From NCBI GenBank assembly GCA_030692565.1, contig JAUYAO010000022.1, positions 62,001 to 126,000 on the forward strand: a DNA stretch of 64,000 bases. Reading direction: 5' to 3'. The position numbers and the translations under genes were made by a program. Below the pieces are notes generated by a model. It was not told the DNA's origin. It was given only the letters and a program-made list of their open reading frames with translations, and did no database searches. Positions 1-8,414 of this stretch are shown piece after piece. Within the stretch, counting starts at the first letter, position 1. Each line of letters starts with the position of its first letter. This DNA comes from Nitrospira sp. (lineage in GTDB: Bacteria; Nitrospirota; Nitrospiria; Nitrospirales; Nitrospiraceae).

Positions 1-4
1 TGTC

Positions 5-925
5 GTGATCTTCCCCTGGTCGCTCGTGAATATGACCGGCGCACTCTTCTGGGGCGTCATGGCGAGACAACCTGGTTTCCAAAAGTATGTGCGGACGGCC
101 AAGAGCTCCGCCCTGGCCCATAGCTGGTTTCTGTTGAGTTTCGGGCTCGTCGGGGCAGTGGTCATGAGCATCCCCGGCACACTCGTGCAGGCAGCCCTGA
201 ATGAACGCACCGTCTTCGCGTTGAATCCTGAGGTGGCGGAAGCACTCAGCGCGCGCGTGATCCAGTGGGAAACCGTCGTGCGAGGTTCCATTGAGACGAT
301 GCTGGGCGTGCAATGGGGAGAGAGCATCAGCTGGTATGTAGTGAACTGGTTCCAGAACATCGTCCGGTACATTCCGGACAAGACCATGAGCGCGGCCATC
401 GCGCTCGTGGTGCTGAAGTACGGCTATCCGTTGTTTGAGCAGGAATTGATCCACGGCGGCCCTGAAAAAGAACCGCCCGGCGATGAGCGCGTGCTGCCGT
501 TGGTCCTCGGCCTGCTCTATGCGCCGTCCTACGCGACGCTCATCAGCAGCGAGAGCTATGCCGGCATGCAGTTCTGGCCGCTTTGGTCGCTACCCTGGCT
601 CTTCATTGTGATGGGCTACTTCAAGCTGCGCTATTGGGGGGCGACGGATGAGATGTTGCACGAAGCCCGCCTCGAACGCGCGGAGCGCTACGCCCGCGCA
701 CTCAAACCGATCGGGAAGGAGCCGTCCTATGAATTCTGCCGGCGACTGACCTTCGTGACGCTCGTCGCCAGCCTTATCTTTGCCCTGTGCCTGCCCATCC
801 TTTTAATGGACTTCTATCGCGTCACCTTCAAATTCTTCTGCGTGGTCTACGGCTTTCTGCTCGTCGTCCACCTCATCCGCGTCGCCATCGCCCAGAATAT
901 TTCCGTGGCAAGATCGGATGGATGA
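5..925 (+). CDS. Integral membrane protein of unknown function (5' end may lie outside the window)
   Basis: I do not recognise a family. The 306-residue product shows about five or six hydrophobic segments, near residues 42-62, 160-180, 190-208, 248-272 and 275-297. A polar stretch rich in Glu and Arg (about 212-245) lies between the fourth and fifth. The frame is open to the left edge of the window and the only start visible is a GTG at position 5 with no visible ribosome-binding site, so the true start is probably upstream. There is no signal peptide in what is seen. It converges on the site-2 protease gene, with a heptamer-repeat cluster in the gap. Confidence 0.7.
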   Translation: MIFPWSLVNMTGALFWGVMARQPGFQKYVRTAKSSALAHSWFLLSFGLVGAVVMSIPGTLVQAALNERTVFALNPEVAEALSARVIQWETVVRGSIETMLGVQWGESISWYVVNWFQNIVRYIPDKTMSAAIALVVLKYGYPLFEQELIHGGPEKEPPGDERVLPLVLGLLYAPSYATLISSESYAGMQFWPLWSLPWLFIVMGYFKLRYWGATDEMLHEARLERAERYARALKPIGKEPSYEFCRRLTFVTLVASLIFALCLPILLMDFYRVTFKFFCVVYGFLLVVHLIRVAIAQNISVARSDG

Positions 926-927
926 AC

Positions 928-1012
928 ACGTCATTCGTCAGTAGTCACTCGTCAACTGTGGAGGCCGGACCGCCTCAAGCCGATTGACGAATGGCGTTTG
1001 ACGGTTGACGAG
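928..1012. repeat. Heptamer-repeat cluster, inverted arms (TTGACGN type)
   Basis: The left arm (928-958) repeats CGTCAnn-like units and the right arm (982-1012) repeats TTGACGN units, so the two can pair as an imperfect long stem. The same unit, with 7-bp spacing, recurs at seven other places in this window. Here it fills the gap between two convergent genes, where it could act as a transcript-end structure. Confidence 0.7.
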
Positions 1013-1014
1013 GG

Positions 1015-2166
1015 TTACGCTTTGTGCAGTTGTAGGTAGTGCACGATCGCTGAATGGGTGACGAGCCCGATGACCTGGCCCTCTTGCACGACGACCAAAC
1101 GATCCAGCCCTTCCTGACTCATCCGCTGCATCGCCTCCAACACCGGCACATTCGGTTCAATCGTCAAACCGGGCGACGCCGGACGCATGATCTGTTCAAT
1201 CTGCTTCCACGCCCAGAGCGGTTGGGCTATGGCTTGGATATCCGTCACGGTGACGAGGCCGACCAACTCCCCGTTTGACACGACGGGAAAGCCTCCGTAC
1301 CCATGCGGAACAAAAAACTGATTCACGGCGTCTTCGACCGTGCACGCCGGTGGAATCACCACGACGGTCCGTACCATGAGATCGTGAACGGGAACGGCTG
1401 CCAATGACTGGCGCAAGCGGGCCTGCCGGCGACTGGCCAGCGCGGTCGCGAAGAGGAACGTGGCCACGAGGATGATCCAGCTTCCGTCGGAGGCCATTGA
1501 TCCCGGCAGATCCCCGCTGAGCGCGGCGATGACGACCATCACGCCGGCCAATCCGAATAAGACGCCGAATGCCAGCCCGACCCACGAGGCTTGGACGGTC
1601 GCCCGATAGAAATCTTTCCCCCAGGCCCAGAGTCCGGCGCGCAAAACCCGGCCACCATCCAACGGGAATCCTGGAATCAAATTGAACAGACCGAGTTGTA
1701 GATTCACAAATCCCAACAGGCTGCCGAGCATCATCAATCCTCGCCATCCGGTAGCCTCGCCGGCCAGTCCGGCCAACTCCACCGCTCCCAGGCACAACGC
1801 ACCGAGCGCCACGCTCACAGCCGGACCGGCAATGGCGATCAGAAACTCCGCGCGCGGGTGCGGCGGCTCCTCCCGCATGTGCGCGACGCCGCCGAAGATG
1901 AAGAGCGTGATTTGGCTGATGGCGATCCGATAGGTCAACGCGACGTAGGCATGTCCCAACTCATGGAGCAGGACGGACCCGAACAAGAGAACTGCCGCGA
2001 CGGCCCCCATCGCCCAGTAGCGCTCTTCGGACAATCCGGGTAGATTGGCCGGCAAATATCCCGAGGCCAGGCTGGAGGTCACCAGGAAAAAGACGAGAAA
2101 CCAGGACGCATGGACGCGAATGGGAATGCCCAGCGCACGACCGATTTCCCAAGAACCCAGTTGCAT
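1015..2166 (-). CDS. Site-2 protease family membrane metalloprotease with C-terminal CBS pair
   Basis: This is a zinc protease of family M50B (SpoIVFB/Rip3-like) that cleaves substrates within the membrane. With the start at 2166 (383 residues), HELGH lies at residues 68-72 and the second zinc motif NLIPGFPLDGG at about 162-172, with Asp170 as the expected third ligand. Several membrane segments surround both. Two CBS motifs follow (about 260-380), which in this subfamily are thought to sense adenine nucleotides. A longer frame from 2259 is open but would run past the divergent deacetylase start, and similarity to the family begins at MQLGSWEIGR, so I prefer 2166. The substrate is unknown. 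Confidence 0.9.
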   Translation of the reverse strand: MQLGSWEIGRALGIPIRVHASWFLVFFLVTSSLASGYLPANLPGLSEERYWAMGAVAAVLLFGSVLLHELGHAYVALTYRIAISQITLFIFGGVAHMREEPPHPRAEFLIAIAGPAVSVALGALCLGAVELAGLAGEATGWRGLMMLGSLLGFVNLQLGLFNLIPGFPLDGGRVLRAGLWAWGKDFYRATVQASWVGLAFGVLFGLAGVMVVIAALSGDLPGSMASDGSWIILVATFLFATALASRRQARLRQSLAAVPVHDLMVRTVVVIPPACTVEDAVNQFFVPHGYGGFPVVSNGELVGLVTVTDIQAIAQPLWAWKQIEQIMRPASPGLTIEPNVPVLEAMQRMSQEGLDRLVVVQEGQVIGLVTHSAIVHYLQLHKA

Positions 2167-2231
2167 GCCTGCACCGTAACAGCGAACGCCGCACGCGGTC
2201 AATTTATCTTCACTCGGCTTGAGGTATACTT

Positions 2232-2951
2232 GTGCGCATGTCACCCAGAACGTTCCCATGGATATTGAGCGCCCTCCTCATTGGAAGTCTGGGCGCATGG
2301 CCGTCTTCCGACGCGATGGCCCAGGTCATCAAATCAGGTCCGCCCTCCTGCCCGGGCATCGCGCTGACGTTCGATCTCTGTCCCGTAAGAAAAAGCCCGG
2401 GCTATGACCAGGCGCTGGTCGACTACCTGATCCAACACCAAATCCCCGCTACGTTCTTCATGTCCGGCAAATGGATTGCGAAGCATGACGCCGAAGTGGA
2501 GCATCTCCTGGGAATCCAATTCTTTGAAGTCGGCACCCACGGCGAAGTCCATGCGCATCTGCCCATGCACAATGCCGGGGAGCAGCAGAAAGAAATTCAC
2601 GCCCCGGTCCGGCTCCTCAACGAGCACTATGCCCACGAGGCGACACTGTTTCGTCCCCCTTATGGGGAATATAACGACACCACGGTCGATGTCGTGAAAC
2701 TCCTCGGCCTGCGTTTCATTCAATGGAGCATCGAGTCGGGCGATCCCGATCCGACGCTGACGGCGGACCAGATCCTGGCCCGCATCGAGAAACGCGCCAA
2801 GCCCGGCAGCATCGTCGTGCTGCATGCCAACGGCAAAGGCAAGCAGACCAGAGCGGTGATCGAACGACTGACCACTGAAGTGCTCCCGCGAAAGTCGTTG
2901 AAGCCCATGACCGTGAGCGAATTGTTGGCCTGCAAACAAAAGCATCCATGA
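2232..2951 (+). CDS. Polysaccharide deacetylase (NodB/CE4 fold), exported
   Basis: A CE4-family esterase removes acetyl groups from N-acetylglucosamine polymers such as peptidoglycan or exopolysaccharide. A signal peptide covers about residues 1-30 (ending SDAMA). Motif 1 is TFDLC (46-50) rather than the usual TFDDG; the metal-binding motif 2 is HGEVH (103-107), motif 3 is RPPYGEYN (141-148) and the late motif is LHANG (His198). The GTG start at 2232 has GAGG about 7 bases upstream; an ATG follows two codons later. The changed second aspartate position in motif 1 occurs in some family branches and does not by itself mean inactivity. The gene overlaps the next one by four bases. Confidence 0.88.
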   Translation: MRMSPRTFPWILSALLIGSLGAWPSSDAMAQVIKSGPPSCPGIALTFDLCPVRKSPGYDQALVDYLIQHQIPATFFMSGKWIAKHDAEVEHLLGIQFFEVGTHGEVHAHLPMHNAGEQQKEIHAPVRLLNEHYAHEATLFRPPYGEYNDTTVDVVKLLGLRFIQWSIESGDPDPTLTADQILARIEKRAKPGSIVVLHANGKGKQTRAVIERLTTEVLPRKSLKPMTVSELLACKQKHP

Positions 2952-3421
2952 GCACCCCCCGCATCAGATCCATGCAGGCCGCCGACCGCGACGCTGTGGT
3001 GCAGTTCCTCGCGGACTCAGATCCATGGAAAACGCTGGGCTATACCAGCACCGACTGGAACCGGATCTTTGCGCCGATCCCCCAGGGACGGGACGCAATT
3101 GTTGCCTTGGTGGCCGACAAAGTCGCCGGCGTGGCCCTCATCCGGGAGAAGTTTTTGCTGGGAGATTATCTGGAACTGCTCGGAGTGGCTCCATGGGCGA
3201 GACAATCCGGCGTCGGCGGGGCGCTCCTGGCTCACGTAGAGCACGCAGTCTTCGCGAAAACCAAGAACCTGTTTGCCTGCGTCTCCGATTTCAACGAACC
3301 GGCGAGGGCCTTCTACAAGAAACACGGCTTTCAGGAAGTCGGCCCTATGCCGGACTTTTTGATACCAGGCAGCGCAGAAATGCTCCTGCGAAAAACGGCC
3401 GGACCGGCACGAACTAAATAA
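2948..3421 (+). CDS. GNAT family N-acetyltransferase
   Basis: The 157-residue protein has the Gcn5-related acetyltransferase fold. It has an N-terminal IRSMQAADRDAVVQFL strand-helix, the central LGVAPWARQSGVGGALL acetyl-CoA loop (about 77-93, with the RxxGxG-like RQSGVGG), and the late NEPARAFYKKHGFQEVG motif (about 117-133) typical of amino-group acetylation. It starts on the ATG that overlaps the stop of the deacetylase gene (ATGA), so the two are likely translated together. The acceptor substrate cannot be told from the sequence. Confidence 0.88.
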   Translation: MSTPRIRSMQAADRDAVVQFLADSDPWKTLGYTSTDWNRIFAPIPQGRDAIVALVADKVAGVALIREKFLLGDYLELLGVAPWARQSGVGGALLAHVEHAVFAKTKNLFACVSDFNEPARAFYKKHGFQEVGPMPDFLIPGSAEMLLRKTAGPARTK

Positions 3422-3447
3422 GAATGGTTGAGGGCCCCGGAGAAGAA

Positions 3448-3530
3448 ATGGTTCATGGTCAATGGTCGATGGTGAATAAGGGCGAACCGGTTCTGTTGGA
3501 TGTTACCTTCGTCAACCATCGACCATCACC
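3448..3530. repeat. Variant 7-bp repeat pair (ATGGTCG type)
   Basis: Between the GNAT and VOC genes four copies of an ATGGTNN unit (3448-3475) face an inverted arm CCATCGACCATCACC (about 3515-3530). The period is 7 bases as in the TTGACGN clusters but the unit differs, so this looks like a sibling family. It can fold as a hairpin with a loop of about 35 bases. Confidence 0.55.
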
Positions 3531-3551
3531 CGTTCCCCCTATGGAGTCTCT

Positions 3552-3950
3552 ATGCGCGTGACCAAGCTTCTCCACACCAGAATGCGCGTCAGCGACATGG
3601 AACAGACCATCGCATTCTATACCGGCGTACTGGGTCTTGAGGTCATCGAACGGAAGACCTCGCCTCGCGGATCACACCTCGCCTTCTTGAAAGTGCCCAA
3701 CAGCGACGAATTGATCGAACTCACCAGCTTTCCTCCGAGCGGGCCCGTGAAGGTGCAGGAAGATCTGGTCCATCTCGCCTTTCAGGTCGACAGCCTCGAC
3801 GACACCATTGCGTCTCTGACCGCCAAAGGCGTCAAGATCACGGACGGCCCAACCCAGACATCGTCCGGCAGCCGCTTTCTCTTCATCGACGCCCCCGACG
3901 GCTATGAGATCGAGCTCATCGAACGGCCACAGGGTGTGAAGATCGTTTAG
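3552..3950 (+). CDS. VOC family protein (glyoxalase I-like)
   Basis: The 132-residue protein matches the vicinal oxygen chelate fold: two babbab modules with VSDMEQTIAFYTGVLGLEVIER at the front and LFIDAPDGYEIELIER at the end. The likely metal ligands are His8, the Glu in DELIELTS (about 57), His in LVHLAFQV (about 74) and Glu in YEIELIE (about 122), the set used by lactoylglutathione lyases. Length agrees with bacterial GloA-like proteins, but the family also includes dioxygenases and resistance proteins, so I keep the general name. It lies alone between two repeat clusters. Confidence 0.85.
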   Translation: MRVTKLLHTRMRVSDMEQTIAFYTGVLGLEVIERKTSPRGSHLAFLKVPNSDELIELTSFPPSGPVKVQEDLVHLAFQVDSLDDTIASLTAKGVKITDGPTQTSSGSRFLFIDAPDGYEIELIERPQGVKIV

Positions 3951-3953
3951 CCC

Positions 3954-4090
3954 GCGTCATTCGTCAAGCGTCAAACGTCATTCGTAGAGAGGACGCACTG
4001 ATTAACTTGTTTTCTCCTCCCCGTTGACGGCATGACGCCCTCCGAAGTACCTTCTTTCTCCCGATTGACGCATGACGGTTGACGGTCATC
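3954..4090. repeat. Heptamer-repeat cluster upstream of the dapF homologue
   Basis: Units of the form CGTCAAN at 3954-3985 are followed by TTGACGN units at 4022-4039 and 4063-4090. The right arm ends about 18 bases before the start codon of the next gene, so it lies in the expected 5' leader and may affect expression. Confidence 0.7.
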
Positions 4091-4107
4091 TTCTAGAAGG
4101 AGCTCGC

Positions 4108-4977
4108 ATGAAAAACGGTTTCTTCCGCGGTCACGGCCTCGGTAACGACTACATCGTGATGGACCCCAAGGAGCTGACCTTCAAGCTCACGCCCAAGAAC
4201 ATCAAAGCGGTCTGCGATCGCAATTGGGGCCTGGGCAGCGACGGCATTCTCGCGCTCGTCCCGAGCAAGAAAGCCGACTTCGGTCTGCGGATCTACAACC
4301 CGGACGGCAGCGAAGCGGAAAAATCCGGCAATGGATTGCGCATTTTCGCCCGCTATCTGCATGCCACCGGAAAGACGAAGAAGAAACATTTTACCGTCGA
4401 GACCAAAGGTGGCCTCGTGACGATCGATTTGCATATCGATCGCCATGGCGATGCGAGCGCCGTGACGGTCGAGATGGGGCAGGCCACGTTCAAGCCGGCG
4501 GCCCTTCCCTGCACCATGGCCGTCGATGAATTGATTCAGCAGCCGATCGACGCGGCCGGGCGTGCGTTGTCCTTCATGGGCGTGAGCGTCGGGAACCCCC
4601 ATTGCGTGGTCTTCAAGCAGGCGGGAGAATCCTGGTCGCGCGAAGATCTGCTGAAGCTCGGCCCGGTCCTGGAGAACCACGCGCTCTTCCCGAAACGGAC
4701 GAATGTCCAATTGGCCATCCCGACCGGCCCCAAAGAAATCTTCATCTTGATCTGGGAGCGCGGCGCCGGAGAGACGCAGGCATCAGGATCGTCTTCCTGT
4801 GCCGCCGCCAGCGCGGCGGTTCGCCTGGGCCTGGTGAAGAGTCCGGTCACGGTCAAGATGCCGGGCGGCACGTTGAATATCGAAGTGGCGAAGGACTTTT
4901 CGCTCACGATGAAGGGGCCGGTGGCCGAAGTCGCGCGCGGCACCCTGAGCCCGTCGTTCGTGCGGGGGCTGAAGTAG
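4108..4977 (+). CDS. dapF: Diaminopimelate epimerase homologue with both catalytic cysteines replaced by serine
   Basis: DapF interconverts LL- and meso-diaminopimelate using a Cys pair as acid and base. The whole fold is present in 289 residues: GHGLGNDYIVMD at the start, NPDGSEAEKSGNG in the middle, VGNPHCVVF, and RGAGETQASGSSSCAA near the end. In family members the third base of the motif reads CGNG and ACGSGA; here both are Ser (codons TCC and TCA), giving SGNG and ASGSS. Residues around both sites are otherwise conserved. The start at 4108 is preceded by AAGGAG with good spacing. It may be a paralogue with a different reaction, or a weakly active epimerase; the symbol gives homology only. 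It lies between two repeat clusters, upstream of uvrC. Confidence 0.85.
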   Translation: MKNGFFRGHGLGNDYIVMDPKELTFKLTPKNIKAVCDRNWGLGSDGILALVPSKKADFGLRIYNPDGSEAEKSGNGLRIFARYLHATGKTKKKHFTVETKGGLVTIDLHIDRHGDASAVTVEMGQATFKPAALPCTMAVDELIQQPIDAAGRALSFMGVSVGNPHCVVFKQAGESWSREDLLKLGPVLENHALFPKRTNVQLAIPTGPKEIFILIWERGAGETQASGSSSCAAASAAVRLGLVKSPVTVKMPGGTLNIEVAKDFSLTMKGPVAEVARGTLSPSFVRGLK

Positions 4978-4980
4978 CTC

Positions 4981-5075
4981 TCGTCAACCGACATGCGTCA
5001 ATCGTCAACCGGCAAAAATTGGGAGGGATGTTTTTGTTATCCTTGCGCTTGACGTATGACATATGACGAATGACG
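4981..5075. repeat. Heptamer-repeat cluster overlapping the uvrC start
   Basis: The left arm (4981-5012) has CGTCAAN units and the right arm (5045-5075) has TTGACGN and ATGACGN units. The last two units supply the uvrC start codon and its second to fourth codons (Met-Thr-Asn-Asp). A stem formed between the arms would sequester the start region. Confidence 0.7.
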
Positions 5076-6865
5076 TTCTTCAATCCAAGCTCGATCGCCT
5101 GCCCGATCATCCGGGCGTGTATCTCTTTAAAGACGCGTCCGGTGAGTTGCTCTATGTCGGCAAAGCCGCTTCGCTGGCCGACCGTGTCCGCTCCTACTTT
5201 CAGCGCGGCGCCGACCATTCGCCTAAAACGACCTTGCTCGTCGGCCAGATTGCCGATCTCGAAACCATCGTCACCCGCTCGGAACTTGAAGCCCTCATCC
5301 TTGAAAGCAATCTCATCAAACGCCATCGGCCGCGGTTCAATGTGGTGCTGCGCGACGACAAGCAGTATCCCTACCTCCGTCTGCCGATCAAAGACCGCTT
5401 TCCACGGCTCTCCATCGTCCGCCGGGTCCAGAAGGACGGCGCACTGTACTATGGCCCCTATACGCCGGCCGGCGCGCTCCGCGAGACCTTGAAGGTCATC
5501 AAGAAATCGTTCCCCCTCGCCACCTGCACGATCGACATCGACGGCACCGCCGAGCGGGCCTGCCTGGAATTTGAAATCAAGCGCTGCATGGCGCCCTGCA
5601 CGGGGAACCAATCGCAGGCAGACTATTTCAAGATTGTCGGCCAGGTCCGCCAGTTCCTGGAAGGCCGCGACCATGAACTGCTGGACGAGCTTCGCGCCCA
5701 GATGGAAGCGGCCGCCGAGCGGGAGGAGTTTGAAGAGGCCGCCCGACTGCGCGATCGACTCTTCAAAATCGAGCGCACGCTGGAGAAGCAACGCATCACC
5801 CAGACGGCGGCGACCGACCAGGATGTGATCGGCCTCGCGCGACAGGGCACCGCCGTTGATCTGCAATTACTGTTTGTCCGAGGCGGGCTGCTCATCGGAC
5901 GGAAAGATTTCTTCTGGCCGCAATCGGCCGATGTCAGCGACGAAGATCTGGTCCGGTCGGCCATCGAGCAGTTTTACAACAAAGACGGCCAGCCGCCCAA
6001 AGAACTGCTGGTGCCCACCGCGCTCGCCGACGCGGAACTGATCGAGCAATGGCTGAGCGACAAACGGGGCTCCGGCGTAAAGGTCCTCGCCCCGGAACGG
6101 GGGACGAAGCACCAATTGGTCCTGCTGGCGGAAGAAAATGCGGCGGCTTCGGCCGCCAACCATCTGCGCGATGAAGCGCTCGACCGGCAGGCGGTTGAAG
6201 ATCTAAAGCGATTGCTGCATCTGGAGAAAGCGCCCCGGCGTATCGAGGGGTTCGACATCTCCAATACCATGGGCAATCAGTCGGTCGCCTCGATGGTCGT
6301 ATGGGAAGACGGCCAGATGAAAAAGGCGGATTATCGTCGTTTCAAAATCCAGACGGTCATCGGCGCCAACGATTTTGCCAGTATGCAGGAAGTGGTGGCC
6401 CGACGATATGGAGACTCGGAACATCTCGCACGGCCGGATCTGATCCTGATTGATGGTGGCTTGGGACAATTGGCCGCCGCCATGGAGGGGCTGAAGCAGG
6501 CCGGCCATGGCGATCAGGCGATCATGGGATTGGCCAAGGCCCGCGGCGAAAAGGACGAGCGCATCTTTCTCCCCGGCCGCAAGAATCCCATCTTATTGAG
6601 GCCGAACGCCCCTGCCACCCACCTCGTCCAACGCATTCGGGACGAAGCCCATCGGTTCGCCATCACCTACCATCGCAAGTTGCGCGGCAAAGCCTTCACC
6701 GCGTCCAAGCTGGATCAGATCATCGGGATCGGGGAGATCACACGCACCAAGCTGCTCAAGGAATTCGGAAGCGTAGACGCTCTGGTCGGAGCGAGCGATG
6801 CAGCACTTGAAGAAGCCGGCCTGGACGCCAGGACGATCATCGCCCTCCGCAAAACTCTTCAGTGA
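5063..6865 (+). CDS. uvrC: Excinuclease ABC subunit C
   Basis: UvrC makes both incisions around DNA lesions after loading by UvrA and UvrB. The 600-residue protein has all parts in order: GIY-YIG nuclease (about 14-95, GVYLF and LYVGKA), a UVR domain (about 205-240, EEFEEAARLRDRLF), the RNase H-like nuclease (about 395-520, EGFDISN, ILIDGGLGQL) and a helix-hairpin-helix pair at the C-terminus. The start at 5063 is inside a repeat unit and has no clear Shine-Dalgarno; the reading frame has no better start before the GIY motif. uvrA is 25 kb away on the other strand. It converges on the porin gene with 16 bases between. Confidence 0.95.
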   Translation: MTNDVLQSKLDRLPDHPGVYLFKDASGELLYVGKAASLADRVRSYFQRGADHSPKTTLLVGQIADLETIVTRSELEALILESNLIKRHRPRFNVVLRDDKQYPYLRLPIKDRFPRLSIVRRVQKDGALYYGPYTPAGALRETLKVIKKSFPLATCTIDIDGTAERACLEFEIKRCMAPCTGNQSQADYFKIVGQVRQFLEGRDHELLDELRAQMEAAAEREEFEEAARLRDRLFKIERTLEKQRITQTAATDQDVIGLARQGTAVDLQLLFVRGGLLIGRKDFFWPQSADVSDEDLVRSAIEQFYNKDGQPPKELLVPTALADAELIEQWLSDKRGSGVKVLAPERGTKHQLVLLAEENAAASAANHLRDEALDRQAVEDLKRLLHLEKAPRRIEGFDISNTMGNQSVASMVVWEDGQMKKADYRRFKIQTVIGANDFASMQEVVARRYGDSEHLARPDLILIDGGLGQLAAAMEGLKQAGHGDQAIMGLAKARGEKDERIFLPGRKNPILLRPNAPATHLVQRIRDEAHRFAITYHRKLRGKAFTASKLDQIIGIGEITRTKLLKEFGSVDALVGASDAALEEAGLDARTIIALRKTLQ

Positions 6866-6881
6866 GAGGGAACGGGCCTGG

Positions 6882-8237
6882 TCAGAAAAGAAATTTGAAG
6901 CTGAATGTCCCGAGATGGACAAAGGCGTGATAGGTGCCATTGACCGTAGGATTCACATTGCCGACTACGGTACGCGGTTCATAGAACCATTCCTGATAAG
7001 CAATATCCAATCCGATTGCCTTTGGCCAGAGAGCGGATTCGCCTCCACAGGGAATCGCGCCTAGAAATTGTCCCCCCTGCTTGCACAGAAAGCCGGCACC
7101 CAGTGAGAGCGTGTTGGATGATAACGAAATGGTTGCCGGATTGAAGGTGAGATCCGGCACGGGATTTTCGGTCCTGGTATATCCAGCCCTCGCTGCCACG
7201 TCCCAATGCGGCAACCAAGAAGGGTTGAGCCACTTGTACTCAGTACCCACCGAGACGACCTGAACGGTCTTCCATTGTTGCGATTGAGGCACCGTTGATC
7301 CATTGGATAAATAGACGTTCAAATCTTTGTTGGATTTCCAACCAACAAAATCCACATCCAACTCCAGTTTCCACTCCCGCTCACTGGTACGGACCGGCCA
7401 GACGGCTGCGGCGGCTGTATAAATAGGTGGCAACGCGAGACTCGTCGAGGCATCGGCCACTTTGGCTCCGTTCACCAAAAGAGCGCCGCGTAACGGCAAG
7501 ACCGCCTGGCTACGATAGACCAGGCCAATCGAGGCGAGGGGCTTCCCGTCGCTGTTCCTGATCGGGGTATAGAGCATGCTCGCGTTTATGCCCACTCCGG
7601 TCCCTTTCCCATTCAATTCAACAGACGCCCCTGCCGGAATCCCAAAGAGACCGGCCCCCACTTGTTTTTGCTCAACATGGCCCTGCCCGAGAAAACTTGA
7701 GAAGGTGTAGATATCAGCACCAAGCCCCAACGACAGGTCCTCATTGACCTTGTACGCAAGGGTTGGCTTGATATCGATGAGTGGCAGCGCAGCTGATGTC
7801 ACAGCGGTATTGAACACACCATCAACTGGATATCTCGTACTCGAACCATACGGTGAGGTCAGCCCGATCCCCACGGTCATTGCTGACAAGCTTGGGATTC
7901 CGATTGAGCCTAAATTGGCACTGAGATAGAAGTAACTTGGAAGAGGAGTAGAAATACTCCCGCCAAAGTCTCCTCTGGTATCAACACCCGATGAAGCTGT
8001 ATGTTTAATCGATCCGCCCATCAGGCTTGTTCCCAAAAGAGTCTGCAGACCTTCGACTTGGGTCAACCCTGCGGGGTTGAAATGGATGGCGGTCGCATCA
8101 TCGGCTTGCGCACCAAAAGCATGACCTTGCCCAGACGCTGCTGCACCTTGGGGCTGAAATCGAAGAGCCTGAGCATTTGCTGCCATTGGAGTTAGTATTA
8201 GCCATACCCAAACCACCGAAAGACCAAACCAATTCAT
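6882..8237 (-). CDS. FadL/OmpP1/TodX-type outer membrane transport protein
   Basis: FadL-type beta-barrels carry hydrophobic compounds such as fatty acids or aromatics across the outer membrane. The 451-residue protein has a signal peptide ending ANAQA (about 1-24), then the family opening ALRFQPQGAAASGQGHAFGAQADDATAIHFNPAGLTQVEG, where NPAGL is the hallmark. Alternating hydrophobic strands follow. The last residue is Phe (FSFKFLF), the usual signal for barrel insertion by BamA. It is divergent from luxR across a 177-base gap in which I found no lux-box-like palindrome. Substrate is unknown; long-chain lipids would fit the nearby AHL genes but this is speculation. Confidence 0.88.
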   Translation of the reverse strand: MNWFGLSVVWVWLILTPMAANAQALRFQPQGAAASGQGHAFGAQADDATAIHFNPAGLTQVEGLQTLLGTSLMGGSIKHTASSGVDTRGDFGGSISTPLPSYFYLSANLGSIGIPSLSAMTVGIGLTSPYGSSTRYPVDGVFNTAVTSAALPLIDIKPTLAYKVNEDLSLGLGADIYTFSSFLGQGHVEQKQVGAGLFGIPAGASVELNGKGTGVGINASMLYTPIRNSDGKPLASIGLVYRSQAVLPLRGALLVNGAKVADASTSLALPPIYTAAAAVWPVRTSEREWKLELDVDFVGWKSNKDLNVYLSNGSTVPQSQQWKTVQVVSVGTEYKWLNPSWLPHWDVAARAGYTRTENPVPDLTFNPATISLSSNTLSLGAGFLCKQGGQFLGAIPCGGESALWPKAIGLDIAYQEWFYEPRTVVGNVNPTVNGTYHAFVHLGTFSFKFLF

Positions 8238-8414
8238 AATTCAGTTCCTTTGAACAGATTTAGAAAACTTTGATGGTATATCGTGCCCGATTGAGTGTCT
8301 AGACCCTGAATTGGGAATACTGAATTCCAGCCTCAAAGACTGCTATTGCGAAAACTCACCGGGATTGCTAACTTAGCATCGTCCTGTAGAAGTGAACGGG
8401 AAGGAGCTTCCCAG

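Noticed and set aside
2167-2259. Longer start for the site-2 protease gene
   Set aside because: The extra 31 residues have no similarity to the family and would overlap the divergent deacetylase start.
928-5075. Heptamer clusters as CRISPR arrays
   Set aside because: The repeat unit is only seven bases and there are no constant-length spacers or a conserved 24-36 base repeat. No cas gene is present.
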